Origin: Anisus vortex
Taxonomy: Eukaryota > Mollusca > Gastropoda > Planorbidae
Direction: 5' to 3'
NCBI GenBank assembly: GCA_949126835.1
Contig: OX421498.1
Location: forward strand, 37,123,618 to 37,187,617
DNA: 64,000 nt
Shown: positions 48,417 through 59,967 of the stretch, one piece after another
Layout of the letters: each line of letters begins with the position of its first letter
How positions within the stretch are numbered: position 1 is the stretch's first letter
Made by a program: the position numbers and the translations under genes
The notes under the pieces: generated by a model
Databases searched by the model: none
What the model was told of the DNA's origin: nothing
The model's input: only the letters and a program-made list of their open reading frames with translations

Positions 48417-50380
48417 AAAACAACGAGACATCCCCAGGAATTGTTAAAGGCACACGACTGACATTGATGCGCAAATCAGCACTACGTCTGGGTGATCGTT
48501 TCAGGCGGGGCTTAGAAGAGGAAAGCGATAGTCAAGGGGAAGAAAACAGCCAAGAAGGAGAGGGGGGTGAATCTGTCTCCATGTCCCAATCACAGGCCAC
48601 GGGAGAAAAACAAGAAGATGAAAACGATGAAGATACAGACGACGATGAAGAAGATGATGATGAAGATCAGCACGTCACCAACGCACGCACCGGTTCTGAC
48701 TCTGACAGCCATGCTGGTGGTGTTCCCGGTGCTGAAGACGATCTGTCAAAGCAAGGCATGCTCAGCATAAAACCACCAGAGGACAACAGACCAGACGAGC
48801 CTAAGAAGTCGACGGAAACTTCAGTGAAAGGGAGCAGTAACAGAACTGATCACGGACAAAATCCTAACCCCAGCCTTTTACAAACCCGGCCAATGTCCAC
48901 TAAACCTTCCATGCAGCTCATAGGCATTGTGGTCGGGATCGTTTTGACCAGTGTCCTCTTTACCGGGTTCATTCGTTGGAGGGTGAAGAAACACCTGGAC
49001 GCGAAGCGACTCAGGAAAATTGAGGAAGCTGGGCAGAGGTTGACCTTTAAAAGTCTTGTTCGAAAGCAGGAGGGTCTGATGGATACCATATATGAGTGCG
49101 AGGAAGTTCATGGCGTACCTTTACCGCGGACATTGGCGAATGGTGCCAATCAAAATAGGAGGCGCGGTCGTGTGGCAAGGCCTTGTGGATCGTGGCTACG
49201 TCTGGTCGTGTGTGGTGATGCCAGTTCTAAAGAGGTTCAGTTAAACGAGCCAAATAGCTTCCGAGCACAAGCCAGACTTCGAATGCATCGAGGGTTTGAG
49301 GACTGGGACATATCTGTGCCTCCCCCGGCACCAAAGCACGATGAGATCTTCCCGTGGCACTGCAGGCTTGACCACAGCAGGGAAACGCGCGATCTGAACG
49401 CCGCCACAGACCCATTGCTGCACCATACTCATACGACGGAAACGTCGAATGCTGCGCTTTCTTCAACCTTGGCTCCACCAGCGGCGATCTCCACAAGGAG
49501 GAGCCCGTCTCCTGGCAGGGGCGTCATGACTTCAATCAGGAACACTGTCTTTGCCTTCCACAGAGACTGGGTGGGCCGGAGGTGGCTCGAGAGGCACAAC
49601 CTCAGCATCAGTGGCATTCTGCACGGGAACTCGAACCATCAAGGCAGAGCCGACGAGGGCAGCTTCCAACATTCTGAAGAAGACATGTCCCTCTCCTCTG
49701 CTTCTGACAGTTCATCTGTGATATCCGATGATTTAGATCCAGCATGCCAAAGCACGACTTTAGTCAACTTAAGCACGAATTCGTTGAACAGTCACCGAAC
49801 AGCCGATAGCGTTGCCAGGCGAGGGTTCCGGGAGCGGGTTAGCACCAGCCTGGATGAGAATGCCAACGTGAGGTGTCATCTCAGTGATACCATTCTGCAC
49901 CATGATGCAAGCGAAGGGAGCCGCACGCAGTGCCCAAGCTTTGTGATGAACAGGGCGTATATGCTTCAGAACGTTTCACCGCCGAAATACTCTCGATCGA
50001 CTGGGAGACCAGGAACACCAGTAGCCTTCAAAAACGCCAATAGAATCCAACAAGGGTGTTATTCTTCTGCGGGGTCAGATTTTAACGTTGGGGAATCCGA
50101 GGGTGGCCGTCTGAGAAGTTACTCTCTACCAGTAAACAGTTTATTTTTCGACCAGGGTCGGATCCAGACAGCCGAGATCAACCCCGCTTCCCAGGCCAAC
50201 TCTCAGGACGACCTACAAATGTCTGGCTCGCCCTATGCCCTGGCGCCTCCGTTGTCCGGCGATTACTCACACCAATCCGGCGTCGTTCTGGAACATCTAT
50301 CCGATGGGTCCAGGATCATCTTTGTCCCGGCCCCGGTTTTACCGCGCTATCACAATGACAACCCCCCACCCTATCGTTAG
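48417..50380 (+). CDS. Terminal exon of an unrecognised type I membrane protein with acidic ectodomain and PPxY tail
   Basis: The acceptor TTTTATCACCAG precedes AA-AAC; with G from the exon at 27315, a 680-residue protein results. I do not recognise the family. In composite numbering: sequon N29-E-T, basic RFRR at 54-57 (furin-type R-x-R-R), a strongly acidic Glu/Asp run at about 58-111, and sequon N168-R-T. One transmembrane segment (about 194-212, LIGIVVGIVLTSVLFTGFI) is followed by a positive stop-transfer RWRVKKHLDAKRLRK. The roughly 465-residue cytoplasmic tail is Ser-rich with an SDSSSVISDD cluster. It carries PPKY at 548-551 and PPPY at 676-679, one residue before the end. PPxY motifs bind WW domains, as in NEDD4-type ubiquitin ligases, so a WW-recruiting adaptor or trafficking role is possible but inferred. 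The high GC and unbroken length support coding. Confidence 0.82.
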
Positions 50381-50435
50381 TGAATCTGACATCGGATAAC
50401 ATTAGGCCTACAAGACTTTAAAAACAACAGAATAA

Positions 50436-50596
50436 GTAGCACAATGGAAGTAGCACAATGGAAGTAGCACAATGGAAGTAGCACAATGGAAGTAGCACAA
50501 TGGAAGTAGCACAATGGAAGTAGCACAATGGAAGTAGCACAATGGAAGTAGCACAATGGAAGTAGCACAATGGAAGTAGCACAATGGAAGTAGCAC
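50436..50596. repeat. 14-bp minisatellite in the 3' UTR, about 11.5 copies
   Basis: Perfect repeats of GTAGCACAATGGAA start 55 bp after the stop codon of the membrane-protein gene. No variants were seen. The leucine/cysteine-rich frames on the minus strand come from the 14-bp periodicity. Confidence 0.97.
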
Positions 50597-50599
50597 TCT

Positions 50600-52430
50600 T
50601 AAATATGACATTCATTTCTCCTCTAAGCTTCTTGAAGCTAAAACAATTGGTACCCACCAATTTTCACGCCTCACCCCCAAACAACTTTTTATTTAGGCTA
50701 ATTAAGTACTTAAACGAATCTCACTGTTGGGCGTTGGGTGATTTGTAATATGTGACTTTGTTCACAAGCGATTTACTATAAGAAAGGTCGTTGAAAGCCC
50801 GCTCCTTATACCCCCCCCCTCCCACATATAGGCCTACACGTTTTTGAATGGCAATTAATTAGACTGTTTCAATGACTTTCTTTTGTTAAGCATAAACCGC
50901 ACCATAAACTTATAATTGCAGCCTTGATAGGTTAAAGGTCACGCGTGCGGTTATGGAAATAGAGAAAGTATGACTATATTATATTACTGCTGATGTTTTT
51001 GGCAAACACCAATAAAACATCGCAAAATGTTGTGTAGGCTACACATGACCATTACAAGACTGTTATCATTATTGATTGATATGCCTGTAGTAAGTGCTTG
51101 ATCTTGTTATACTATAGTAAATAAGTCTAATCATAGCATATGAAAAGTTCAGGGGAAAAACAGCAGTCACATGTTTGTAGTTTTGAGATACAGGTATTTA
51201 ATTTTTTTTAATTGGACTTTTTCATTAAGACTTTTTATTTGCTTAATAATAAAATAATTCTCATATTGGTAAATTAGGCAACCTTTATTTTTTACTTTAA
51301 AATTAAAACGTTCAGTAGTTCAATACAGATTATGTATAACATTATATAGACTAGGGCAGAGTCCTTCATTAAAAAAATCATTTTCCACACTGGACTCTTC
51401 CTAGAGGCCTAATTTATATTAATGTGTTGTTCTAAATCATTGGTTTATATCATATAATTATAATATAATTTTCTGAAGACCTATTACACAATATGTTAAC
51501 AATAAAACCTACTGTTTGTTTTTTACTAGCCTATTCATAAAACATTTTCATTCATAGAATAATAAATTTCCTATTAGCCACAATTAAGAAAAACAAAACA
51601 TATTTTTAAGTATCCAGTAGGCCTATGCCAAAGTTTGCCAAATATTTTTGTGACCCACTAGACTATCATGTTTTTGCCTATGCTATTCAATTTAAAGTAA
51701 TATTTAATTTAACAAATTAATTAGCCCCCTTTAAATTACTTTAATATATATATATATAGGCCTATATATAAATTATTATCCTACTGTGCCATCTATACTA
51801 AAAGATTAGGTAAAATCGGGTTCAAATATCACAATGTGTCCCATTTTATTTTTTTTTAAGTGTTTTTTTTTTTTGCCACTGACTAAGTTTACTTTTGTGA
51901 TACTCTGACCTAGGTAAATCAAAAGAAAGTTTGTTTTTTTTAGTTTGTCTCACCCTTTTTAAAATGATTTAAAAAAAAACTATCTATTTTGCTGCTCCAG
52001 AGCATCATGACCAAGCATTACCATCATTATTCCTATGCTTATTTCCTTGTGTTTGTTGTGGATCAAATGGCATCAGGTTATCTCTGTAATCTCATGATAT
52101 AGCGGTACTTTTTAAATTTATAGTACTGTAAAATAATGTCTATGTAATCATTTTTTGTGAGTGAACATCTACAAAGAAGTGAATAATTTGCTTACACTGT
52201 AACTGTAATAGTCTTCTTTGAAGGCCCATCTGTAAATTAACAAGGCCGTTGTATGAGTGAATTGGAATATTGCTATATGTATGTGGACCTATATCAATTT
52301 CTGTAATGAATTTATTTGTAAAAAAAAAAATGTTGTTTCTGTTGACTATTAAATTATAGAAAAAAAATACCCTATGTACTTTTCATTTTGTTATCATCAA
52401 TAAAACTGAGACATTATTGATGTTGGTCTT
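50600..52430 (+). other. Probable 3' UTR of the membrane-protein gene
   Basis: Unique AT-rich sequence after the stop. Candidate poly(A) signals AATAAA are at 51011-51016 and 52399-52404. The second is followed by a TGTTGGTC...TTGTTTTGTTTG GT/T-rich stretch, a good cleavage context. Which one is used is not determinable here. Confidence 0.4.
52399..52404 (+). promoter_or_regulatory. Candidate polyadenylation signal AATAAA
   Basis: It lies about 2 kb after the stop codon at 50380 and is followed within 25-50 bp by GT/T-rich sequence. It is the better of two candidates. Confidence 0.35.
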
Positions 52431-54755
52431 ACAAGTTGTTTTGTTTGTTTTCTTTTTTAAAAAAAAAATAGGTAACAAAATAAATAAAATAATTAAAATA
52501 ATTACAGGCAATGCATATTGAAAATATATTTCAGAAAGAAATAACAATTATATAAGACAATGAATAGTCAAGTAGAACATAGAAACATTTTTTTTTAAAA
52601 CTTGAATCATTCAATGAAATAATTAGTAAACATTAAAGCTACAGACTTACATACGAATGAGAAGGAGGGGTGTTGATGTAATTGCCCAGCCCACACCTCC
52701 TTTCAATTTTCACCCCCAATATAAATTCACCCTAATTTTGTTGGCCACACAATCCTCCTTGGACAAACATGATCATAAAGAGATACTACAAATTTTCCCA
52801 CTGGGCTCATAGACAGCCTCTAAGAGTTAGTTTGTGCAAAATTTAAAAGAAAAAGAACAACATCCACTAACAAGCAAACAGCCTCATAAAGGATTATCCT
52901 TTTGATCAGCTGTGTCTGTTAGAAAGGGGAGAGAAATCTGTACGATGCATAGTTTATACAAAATATTAATAGAGTATTTGGGTTTTTTTCTATTTAAAGT
53001 ATACAAATTTTATTCAAAACAATTGTTTGATCATAAAGTAGTGGAGAAGCAAGTCAATCTGACATAATATATTGAAGCAAGGGGAAACAACTGACATGAA
53101 GAGAGAAAATCTTGCTAAATATATCATTTAAAATTTGGACGCACAAAACAAAATTATTAACATTTAGGAAAAAAACAAACTTTTCAACTTGGGTATGCCT
53201 AAAAAAAACAGATACCAAAAATATATACCTGATCTAATAAAGAAATATTAATTTTTTTTATTAAAGTAATAGTATATGTTTTTTTAGCCTATGGAATGTG
53301 AACAGTTAGTGACAGTAGGTAGAAGAGAAGATAGTTATGGTATTACCAGTTATGGTATTACCAGACCTCTTTGAGTAAGAACGGGAGCTGAGATGACTCT
53401 CTCATGGTTCAGATAATAGACTCTGCTGTATCTCGCAACATAGATGCATCATCATATACGTTTGGCACAAGCAATAATCTTTTTTATAGAAGGAGCGACT
53501 GTAATATATAAGCGGTTGTTCGCTCCCGTCCACTCTAAGCTACTGCAAGGTTGGGCAGTCAATTAGCTAGATTATCTCTTCTGGTTCCCTGCAGTTTCAA
53601 CATAGTCAAATCAAGACGGGGCCTAAGCCAACACAGTTATAAGGGTTTTTAATATCACAGTCTTTGTTTAGGGTCAGTAGCATAGCAATAATAACAAAAT
53701 TTGCATAAATTTTAAACAAAGGAAATTGTTGTACACAGGGGTCAGTTGATTGTATTAACATGACAGAATAAATAATTGTGAAGAAATGTAATTCTGATAA
53801 AATTAGCCTTAATACTTAATATATGTGCTAAATAATTATGTTTTCAACTTTAAGATCTGAGAATGTTGTACTTTCAAAATAATATTACTTTAAAAAGTAT
53901 TTTTTAAACAAATTTTACACATCTTATAACACACACAAGCATGTTATTCCCAACATTTAATACAGATTATTTCATGTTTATTTTTTGTATTATTAAATTT
54001 GGCTTGGATGAAAAAAAAAAGTATTCATTTTCAATAAGCTTTATATTCATCATTTTATGTTTAAATTTTCTTAGTTTGTGTGTGTGTGTGCATACACCCC
54101 AAAGACAAAAAAAAATGTGATTAAAATCTAATAAAACTTTACAACAGGTCCATTGTTTCTGCCTGTTGTGTTAGTTTAGTTGCTATGATGTCAAAAGCTG
54201 TCAAGTATAATTTATGAAAAAAATACATTGGACAGGCACGATGAAAATCTATCTACTGTATACTCAGCATCAGTTAGCAACTTTTTTTTAAAGCAGGTCA
54301 CCTTTTGATTACCGTATTGGTTTTTTTTAAAGTGGAGATTCATGCATTTCAAGGAATTTCTTGAAGACAGGTCGATGCTTCTTTAAGGCAAACAACTGTC
54401 ATGGGACTAACAAGTTTCATCCTTCTGTTTGTTTTGTTTAATGAATATGTTTTTAGAAGATTCATTCACCGATCCTCTTTCTCTGTTTAAGTGGTGTCAC
54501 TAAACTGTAAACAAAAATACATGGATGACGTACCGATGAATAATTAATTAGAACAGAAAGTAACAAAGGATGTGAATGAATAGAAGGAAAGACTCTTCCA
54601 ACATTTAAGAGTTAAAAGCACATTTAATTTCAAATTTTTTTTTTACAGAGCAATAAAAAAAAAGTTTTAAACTCATAAACATTTTATAATCTGGTGATGG
54701 AACATTTTCTTTATATTAAACAAGACAATATAGTAAAATATCACAGCTATTTACA
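52431..54755. other. Intergenic, mostly unrecognised
   Basis: AT-rich. A copy of the shared LINE/SINE 3' end lies at about 53463-53515 (AATAATCTTT-TTTATAGAAGGAGCGACTGTAATATATAAG). A short (TG)n is near 54077. No exon was recognised. Confidence 0.45.
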
Positions 54756-54763
54756 AAATAATA

Positions 54764-55039
54764 TGGGGCACGGTAGCCGAGCGGCAGCGCGTTCGACTGG
54801 CGAGCCGAAGGTCCCGGGTTCGAATCCTGGTGCAGGCTAGGATTTTTTCCCGGGTCTGGAGGGTGTCCCTGAGTCTACCCAGCTCTGATGGGTACCTGAC
54901 CTTAGTTGGGGTAAAGTAAAGGCGGCTGTGCATAGTGCTGGCCACACAATCACCTAGTATGCCGTGGCCACAAAAACTGGTGAACGCTGCTTCATCGGAC
55001 CTATGGATCAACTCAATCCGACGGGTACTTTACTTTTAC
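54764..55039 (+). mobile_element. tRNA-derived SINE, youngest copy, 13-bp TSD
   Basis: Perfect direct repeat TTACAAAATAATA at 54751-54763 and 55040-55052. The tRNA-like head is best preserved here: GGTAGCCGAGCGGCAGCG (A box) and GGTTCGAATCC (B box). The body ends TCCGACGGGTACTTTACTTTTAC. Confidence 0.93.
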
Positions 55040-55716
55040 TTACAAAATAATACATCAAATAAATATATTGAATTTCACCCCCCCCCCCCCCTCCAGCTTT
55101 TCAAGTTCCATGGAATAAAAATGCACTTGTAAACAATTAAAAATAAAATGAAACAAATAGAATGACTAAAAACACAAAATATCCCATGTTCATTAAAGAA
55201 CCACAAAGAAATTATTATTATAACTCTTTTAGGGCTGAATTAATTTAAAAAATTTTAAGCCAAATAAACACATGATACCAATTTTTTTTTATTTTTCAAT
55301 GCCCAGTATTTATTGGCTTTTTTATGTTAGCATCGGTCATTTTACAAAGGCCTTTGTACTCTATAACTTATTAAGCAGCTTCCTATACTTATTATACAAC
55401 ATGCATGCGCATTAGAACATTGCCAAATCAAAGCTGCACTATCTCTCTAAGCGGCCCGACTAATAAATGAAATGGCTAGGTAATATTCATCAACACTTCT
55501 ATTACTAGCTACCCTCCAACCCTAGATGCCGACTATAGTCGACTCCCGCCATCCAGCGGAAATGTCAACTTTTGTCCACTCATGCCCTGAAAGAGTTCTA
55601 AAATATTAATATAATTCCAACAGACGAAAATTGTTCACAAAAATAAAATCCCAAGTTTTTTTAACAACAACAACAAATAAATTAATAAAGTTGTAAAAAA
55701 AAAAATATATAAAAAA

Positions 55717-58639
55717 TTAACCTCTTATTTTGGAAAGAAAATAATAAGTTACAACAAAAAGCAGCACCAATCCAAGGACAATGTAACACATGAGCTTGCG
55801 GTTGTTTTTTCCGGATCCAACCATGTGAGACAACCGATGCATACTTCCAGAGAGTAAACCTTCTGAGCTGCTGAACTCTCCACCCTAGAGAAATAGATTC
55901 ATTTTAATACTGCAACTAAACTTACATTAGAGAGAGGGATACAATATGAATTCTCTTTTATTTGCTTACAATTTTCTAAGGTTGTTTTTTTGTATTTTGG
56001 TTTTGTTTATTAATTTTCTTCTCAAACTTGTAATACCAAGAATATTCAACTTAGCTAATATAGGAACATTTATTATTTATGTCATATTTACGTAGACCAC
56101 AAAAATAAAAAGAATCAAAAAAGGGTCAATTTGTAAAGCAACATACAGAAAATCTTTTTACATAAAGTTATAATTGCTATGAAATAAGATATTTCCATAT
56201 GGGTCACATGTGGGAAGCATGCTGCTAGTTTTACACCATTAATGTATTCCTGGTTCATTAAACGAATTTGTGTTTTTTTAATACAACCAATTAAGGAGTT
56301 TATTATTATGTTTAAAATAAGTTCATTTTGTTTACAACAAAAGTTGGGTTGCTCTCAGTTATGTATTTATGAGCTTATATTATAATGCATAATTCTAGAA
56401 GCATGGAGATGTGTGATGGGACACATCCCTATCACTAACTCTATTTTTATGAACTTAATAAAACAATCAGAGCTGTAAAGTTAAAGCAGAATTCCTATTC
56501 CTAGGCTACCTTAACTTGCCCATGTTGCAGAATTGACATTTAAAAAAAAACAACAGAGTGAGGAAGCTATCATAGACCCATAGATGAGATTACTGTATTA
56601 TAGAAGTTATACACAAGTAATGTAGGAAATAAAATTCAGGCAGAGCAATTTTATGATATTTTAATGAATAAATAAATTACCATTGAATCAAGATATCTGT
56701 TTGAGTCCTTAGAGTCTGATTCAATATCAAGCGCAATCTGAAAAAAAAATTTACAATGTTATAACTATACACTAAACAATAAATTGTGACCCTCCACTAC
56801 GATTTGAGTCGATTTGTGTCTCAAGCTATTTGAGCTACAGTCAAGAATATGTCGTAGGGGTGTAAAATATATATTTTCGGATTTTGATAATTTCCATTTT
56901 TTTCTGCACATTTCTTTTTGTTCTAAAAATAATTATAAAATATTTTTAAAATATTTTAAATGTAACATTTGTAAATGCAAAATAGTAAAATTGAAATTTC
57001 TCAAAATTAGGTTTCAGACAGTGGGTACAGTAAATCCCCTATAACTATAAGACTATTTCTCCAATTTTGAAACCATTTTCACCATTAAATTTAGCATTCA
57101 AATTTCTATAAGGATTACTAACTAACTCAACATGACCCTAGGACACAATGCGACTCAATTCGTGGCAGAGGGTCACAATTAAAAACATGTAATTGTGTCC
57201 CTTTTCCTTAGTGTATCACTTATATACTTACTCCTTTTAATAATGAGACTTTATCCGCCAGCCCTGTGACTCGACGCTGATTTTCAGAATCTAGCATTTC
57301 CTCTGAAGTGAATGATACTAAAAAGAAAAGACACAAATTTAAAAAAGTAACACTTTATTTCATCTGACAATAAGATCTGCTCAGAATCATCTAAAGCAGT
57401 GGTTCCCAACCTCTGGGTCACAAAGCCTTTGGGGGTCGATAACCATTTCAGGGGGGTTGCCAAAGACCACTGACAAATTTTATAAACACATTTTTTCTAT
57501 GATTTATCAGCAAATATTAGCAACAAAAACGTTGCCACAAGAACTACAAGATGTAATTAAAAGCGTCATAAGTTGTTTTAATTAAGTAAAGACTAACAAT
57601 TTAAACAGTATAATGTTTACGCAACTGTGCAACGAGTTAGATGTATAGAACAATGCTCTACTATTTCACACTGAAAGGAGATGGTTGTCAAGAGGAAAAG
57701 TTTTAAAACAAGTTTTTGAGCTTTCTTGGGGAACTTTTAAAAAAAAAAAGAAAGCAGAACCGCATTATTGTTTTTGAGATTAATCACTATGACTTTAATT
57801 ATATTCAATTTGTAGCAATGAAAATACAACCTGCATATCATATATTTACATTACAATTACAATTCATAACAGTAGCAAATTACAGATATAAGGTATTAAA
57901 TGTTAAAAATTAAATCCTATTTTCAGTTGTACAGTAAAACAGTTTGTACACAGTCACATTTATCATTTTTTACGCTAATAGCAAACTTTGGCAAAGTCCC
58001 GGAGCCTTGGTAAAAATGCTTTTTTTCAAAAAAGGATGTTTAGTTTTGGTTTGGCAGTCAGTTTGGAACTTATTTGTTTTTGTTTTTTCTGCCCTTTATT
58101 TCAAAAGATTGTGAACAGATTCCTATTTTAATTTTAGTAAAAATCAAAGTTAAAACAATGATTACAATAAGTAGGCTATATATAAGTTGGCTAAACTTTC
58201 CTAAATGCAAATGTTAAAATGCTGCTCAGACGACTTAGAAAACTTAGTCATATTCTTAGGGGATTGTGTGCACAGTACAATGCCCAGTCGCCTTTATTTC
58301 ACCCCATCTAAATAACTAAAGTAATCAGTAAAGTAGACTCAAATAAAGTAATAAAGGCAAAAGCAAAGTAAGTAAGTTAGGGTAGGCCATCAGTCTCATC
58401 AGTATGTCTGAATCTGAGTCAGAGCAGAGTCAGCAGAGAGCTGGGTAGACTATGAATGACTAAGACTCGGGGCCACCATCCAGACCTGGGAAAAACTCCG
58501 GGCCTTAACCATGATTCGGCACGCCAGCCGAATGAGCTGCCGGCTCGGCCACCATGCCCCAGTAAACCCTATTCGTAGTCTAATATCTTTGTTGGTTTAT
58601 ACCTCCACTTGTTTTCGATTTACTTCGCCAGTCTGCCAT
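55717..58639 (-). CDS. BET1L: BET1L (GS15) Golgi Qc-type SNARE, complete, four exons
   Basis: Exons on the minus strand are 58639-58603, 57317-57232, 56737-56681 and 55884-55717, all GT-AG and in phase, giving 115 residues (human 111). The N-terminus MADWRSKSK matches the vertebrate MADW start, which fixes the ATG. The SNARE motif runs from about residue 18 to 85 (EEMLDSENQRRVTGLADKVS, then IALDIESDSKDSNRYLDSM and LLSGSMHRLSHMVGSG). KNNRKLMC leads into a C-terminal anchor at about 92-110. The family member acts in retrograde and intra-Golgi fusion with syntaxin-5, GOS28 and YKT6. At the position where vertebrate BET1L has Gln before NRYLD, this protein has Ser53. Intron 1 carries a SINE and an hAT fragment. 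A candidate AATAAA (minus) is at 55309-55314. Confidence 0.93.
57397..57620 (+). mobile_element. hAT-type element fragment in BET1L intron 1
   Basis: Starts CAGTGGTTCCCAACCTCTGG and continues GGGGGTCGATAACCA...GGGGGGTTGCC, the typical terminus of a widespread hAT group. The opposite terminus was not found, so the right limit is approximate. Confidence 0.5.
58262..58560 (-). mobile_element. tRNA-derived SINE, minus strand, in BET1L intron 1
   Basis: The tRNA-like head (GGGGCATGGTGGCCGAGCCG) is at the right and the body at the left. The middle is expanded by AGTAA/AAAGTA-type repeats around 58315-58380. It ends 42 bp from the exon-1 donor at 58602. Confidence 0.8.
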
Positions 58640-59084
58640 GTTGATACTGTTTCGTTGTCACTTAGCATTAAAAACTTGGATTGGCAATTCCTTACTTAAC
58701 TTAAAAAGTATGATTGAAAAAAATATGGCAAACAAATATTCACCTTCTTTTATATACTGTACAAAACATTATGATAATGTGTGGTCTCCGTGTTTGGAAA
58801 TTGGGGTTCTGGATGACGTGGGCTTCTTTAAACCGTTTTAGACTCGATTTTTAATAAATATATATTTCCATACTAATGCAGTAGGCTGGGCGCAAAAGAT
58901 AATTGTACTAGAACTACATTTTTTTGATTTGACAGTGGAATGCCCCACTGATCTATAGATCAGTGCTTAGGGCTTCTAAATGGTCTTGACAGTAAACCCT
59001 ACAAAAGTACACTCACTTATAGTACTGTATTGTTTCGTTCATCTGCACGACCTTGTTCAATCGGGTCCTCAACTTAATAAGTTA

Positions 59085-59955
59085 ATAAGAGAATAGCCAA
59101 TGCCGTTGCAGTCTCTTTGTAACTGTTTTCTGTATTTTTTGCCCCAGAACCAGCTTTAGAGACTCCAGAAAGTAAAAAACAACTTACAGCACGATTTGCC
59201 TCGCTGATAAAAAAAAACTTCACTCCAGTTCTTAAGTATCTACACAAAACTCCCTGCGATTTAGTGCATTTACCATAGGCTTCTGTCATTCACATGCAAC
59301 GCTTCTGTCACTCACATATAGCAATATAATTTTAACGCTTGTCACTCATATATAAAGATATAAAGTTTCTGTCACTCACATACAATGCTTCTGTAACTCA
59401 CATACAAAGCTTCTGCCACTCACATACGCTTCTGTCACTCACATATAGCAATATAACGTTTCTGTCACTCACGCTTGTTAGGCCTACTCTACTCACATAT
59501 AAAAATACAACGTTTCAGTCACTCAAACGGTATGGAATACATTGCACCTCACCATCTTCAAAAATTTAAATTTAATACTAGGATTTCTAAATTATTCTGC
59601 GTACCAACAGCCCGAAAGTTAACCTGTACTACTATATTTTTTATAAGAATCCAACAGGTGTCCCGCTCTACCCGAGGCCATCAGCTCAAGCTGCATGTCT
59701 CACATGCACGCGCATACGTCTTCTTTTTTTTCCCGTCAGCCATTAGGCTGTGGAACACCCTGGACCAGGCCTCCATCACTGCCCCTACTGTGCTGGCTTT
59801 CAAATCGTCACTGAAGGGCTGGACTGGAAAACCTAAAGTGACACTCTGTCATCTGTTTATAATTGTTGTTTGTGATATTTTTTTATTTTATGTGTAGTTT
59901 AATTGTGGACTCTTTCCTCGTCTTAACGGGGTCTCCACGGTGATATGAAGAAGAA
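59085..59955 (+). mobile_element. LINE relic with (GAA)n tail
   Basis: Reads NKRIANAVAVSL, PEPALETPESKKQLTARFAS and FTPVLKYL at 59085-59250. After a tandem-repeat block it continues RGHQLKLHVSHARAYVF, FFPSAIRLWNTLDQA and VLAFKSSLKGW (59660-59820). The 3' UTR ends TGGACTCTTTCCTCGTCTTA ... GATATGAAGAAGAAGAAG. Frameshifts and stops are present. Confidence 0.75.
59280..59530. repeat. Irregular tandem repeat of TTCTGTCACTCACATA
   Basis: Seven or more variants at 20-40 bp spacing, several followed by TAGCAATATAACG. It lies within the LINE relic and separates its two coding pieces. Confidence 0.8.
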
Positions 59956-59967
59956 GAAGACACTTTC

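Noticed and set aside
49227..49617. Open frames on the minus strand inside the membrane-protein exon
   Set aside because: Shadows of the long plus-strand coding frame.
50377..50660. Three overlapping Leu/Cys-rich frames on the minus strand
   Set aside because: Artefact of the 14-bp repeat, whose period keeps all frames open.
54764..54840. tRNA gene
   Set aside because: A- and B-box-like sequences are present, but the cloverleaf is not complete and the same head is repeated in several SINE copies.
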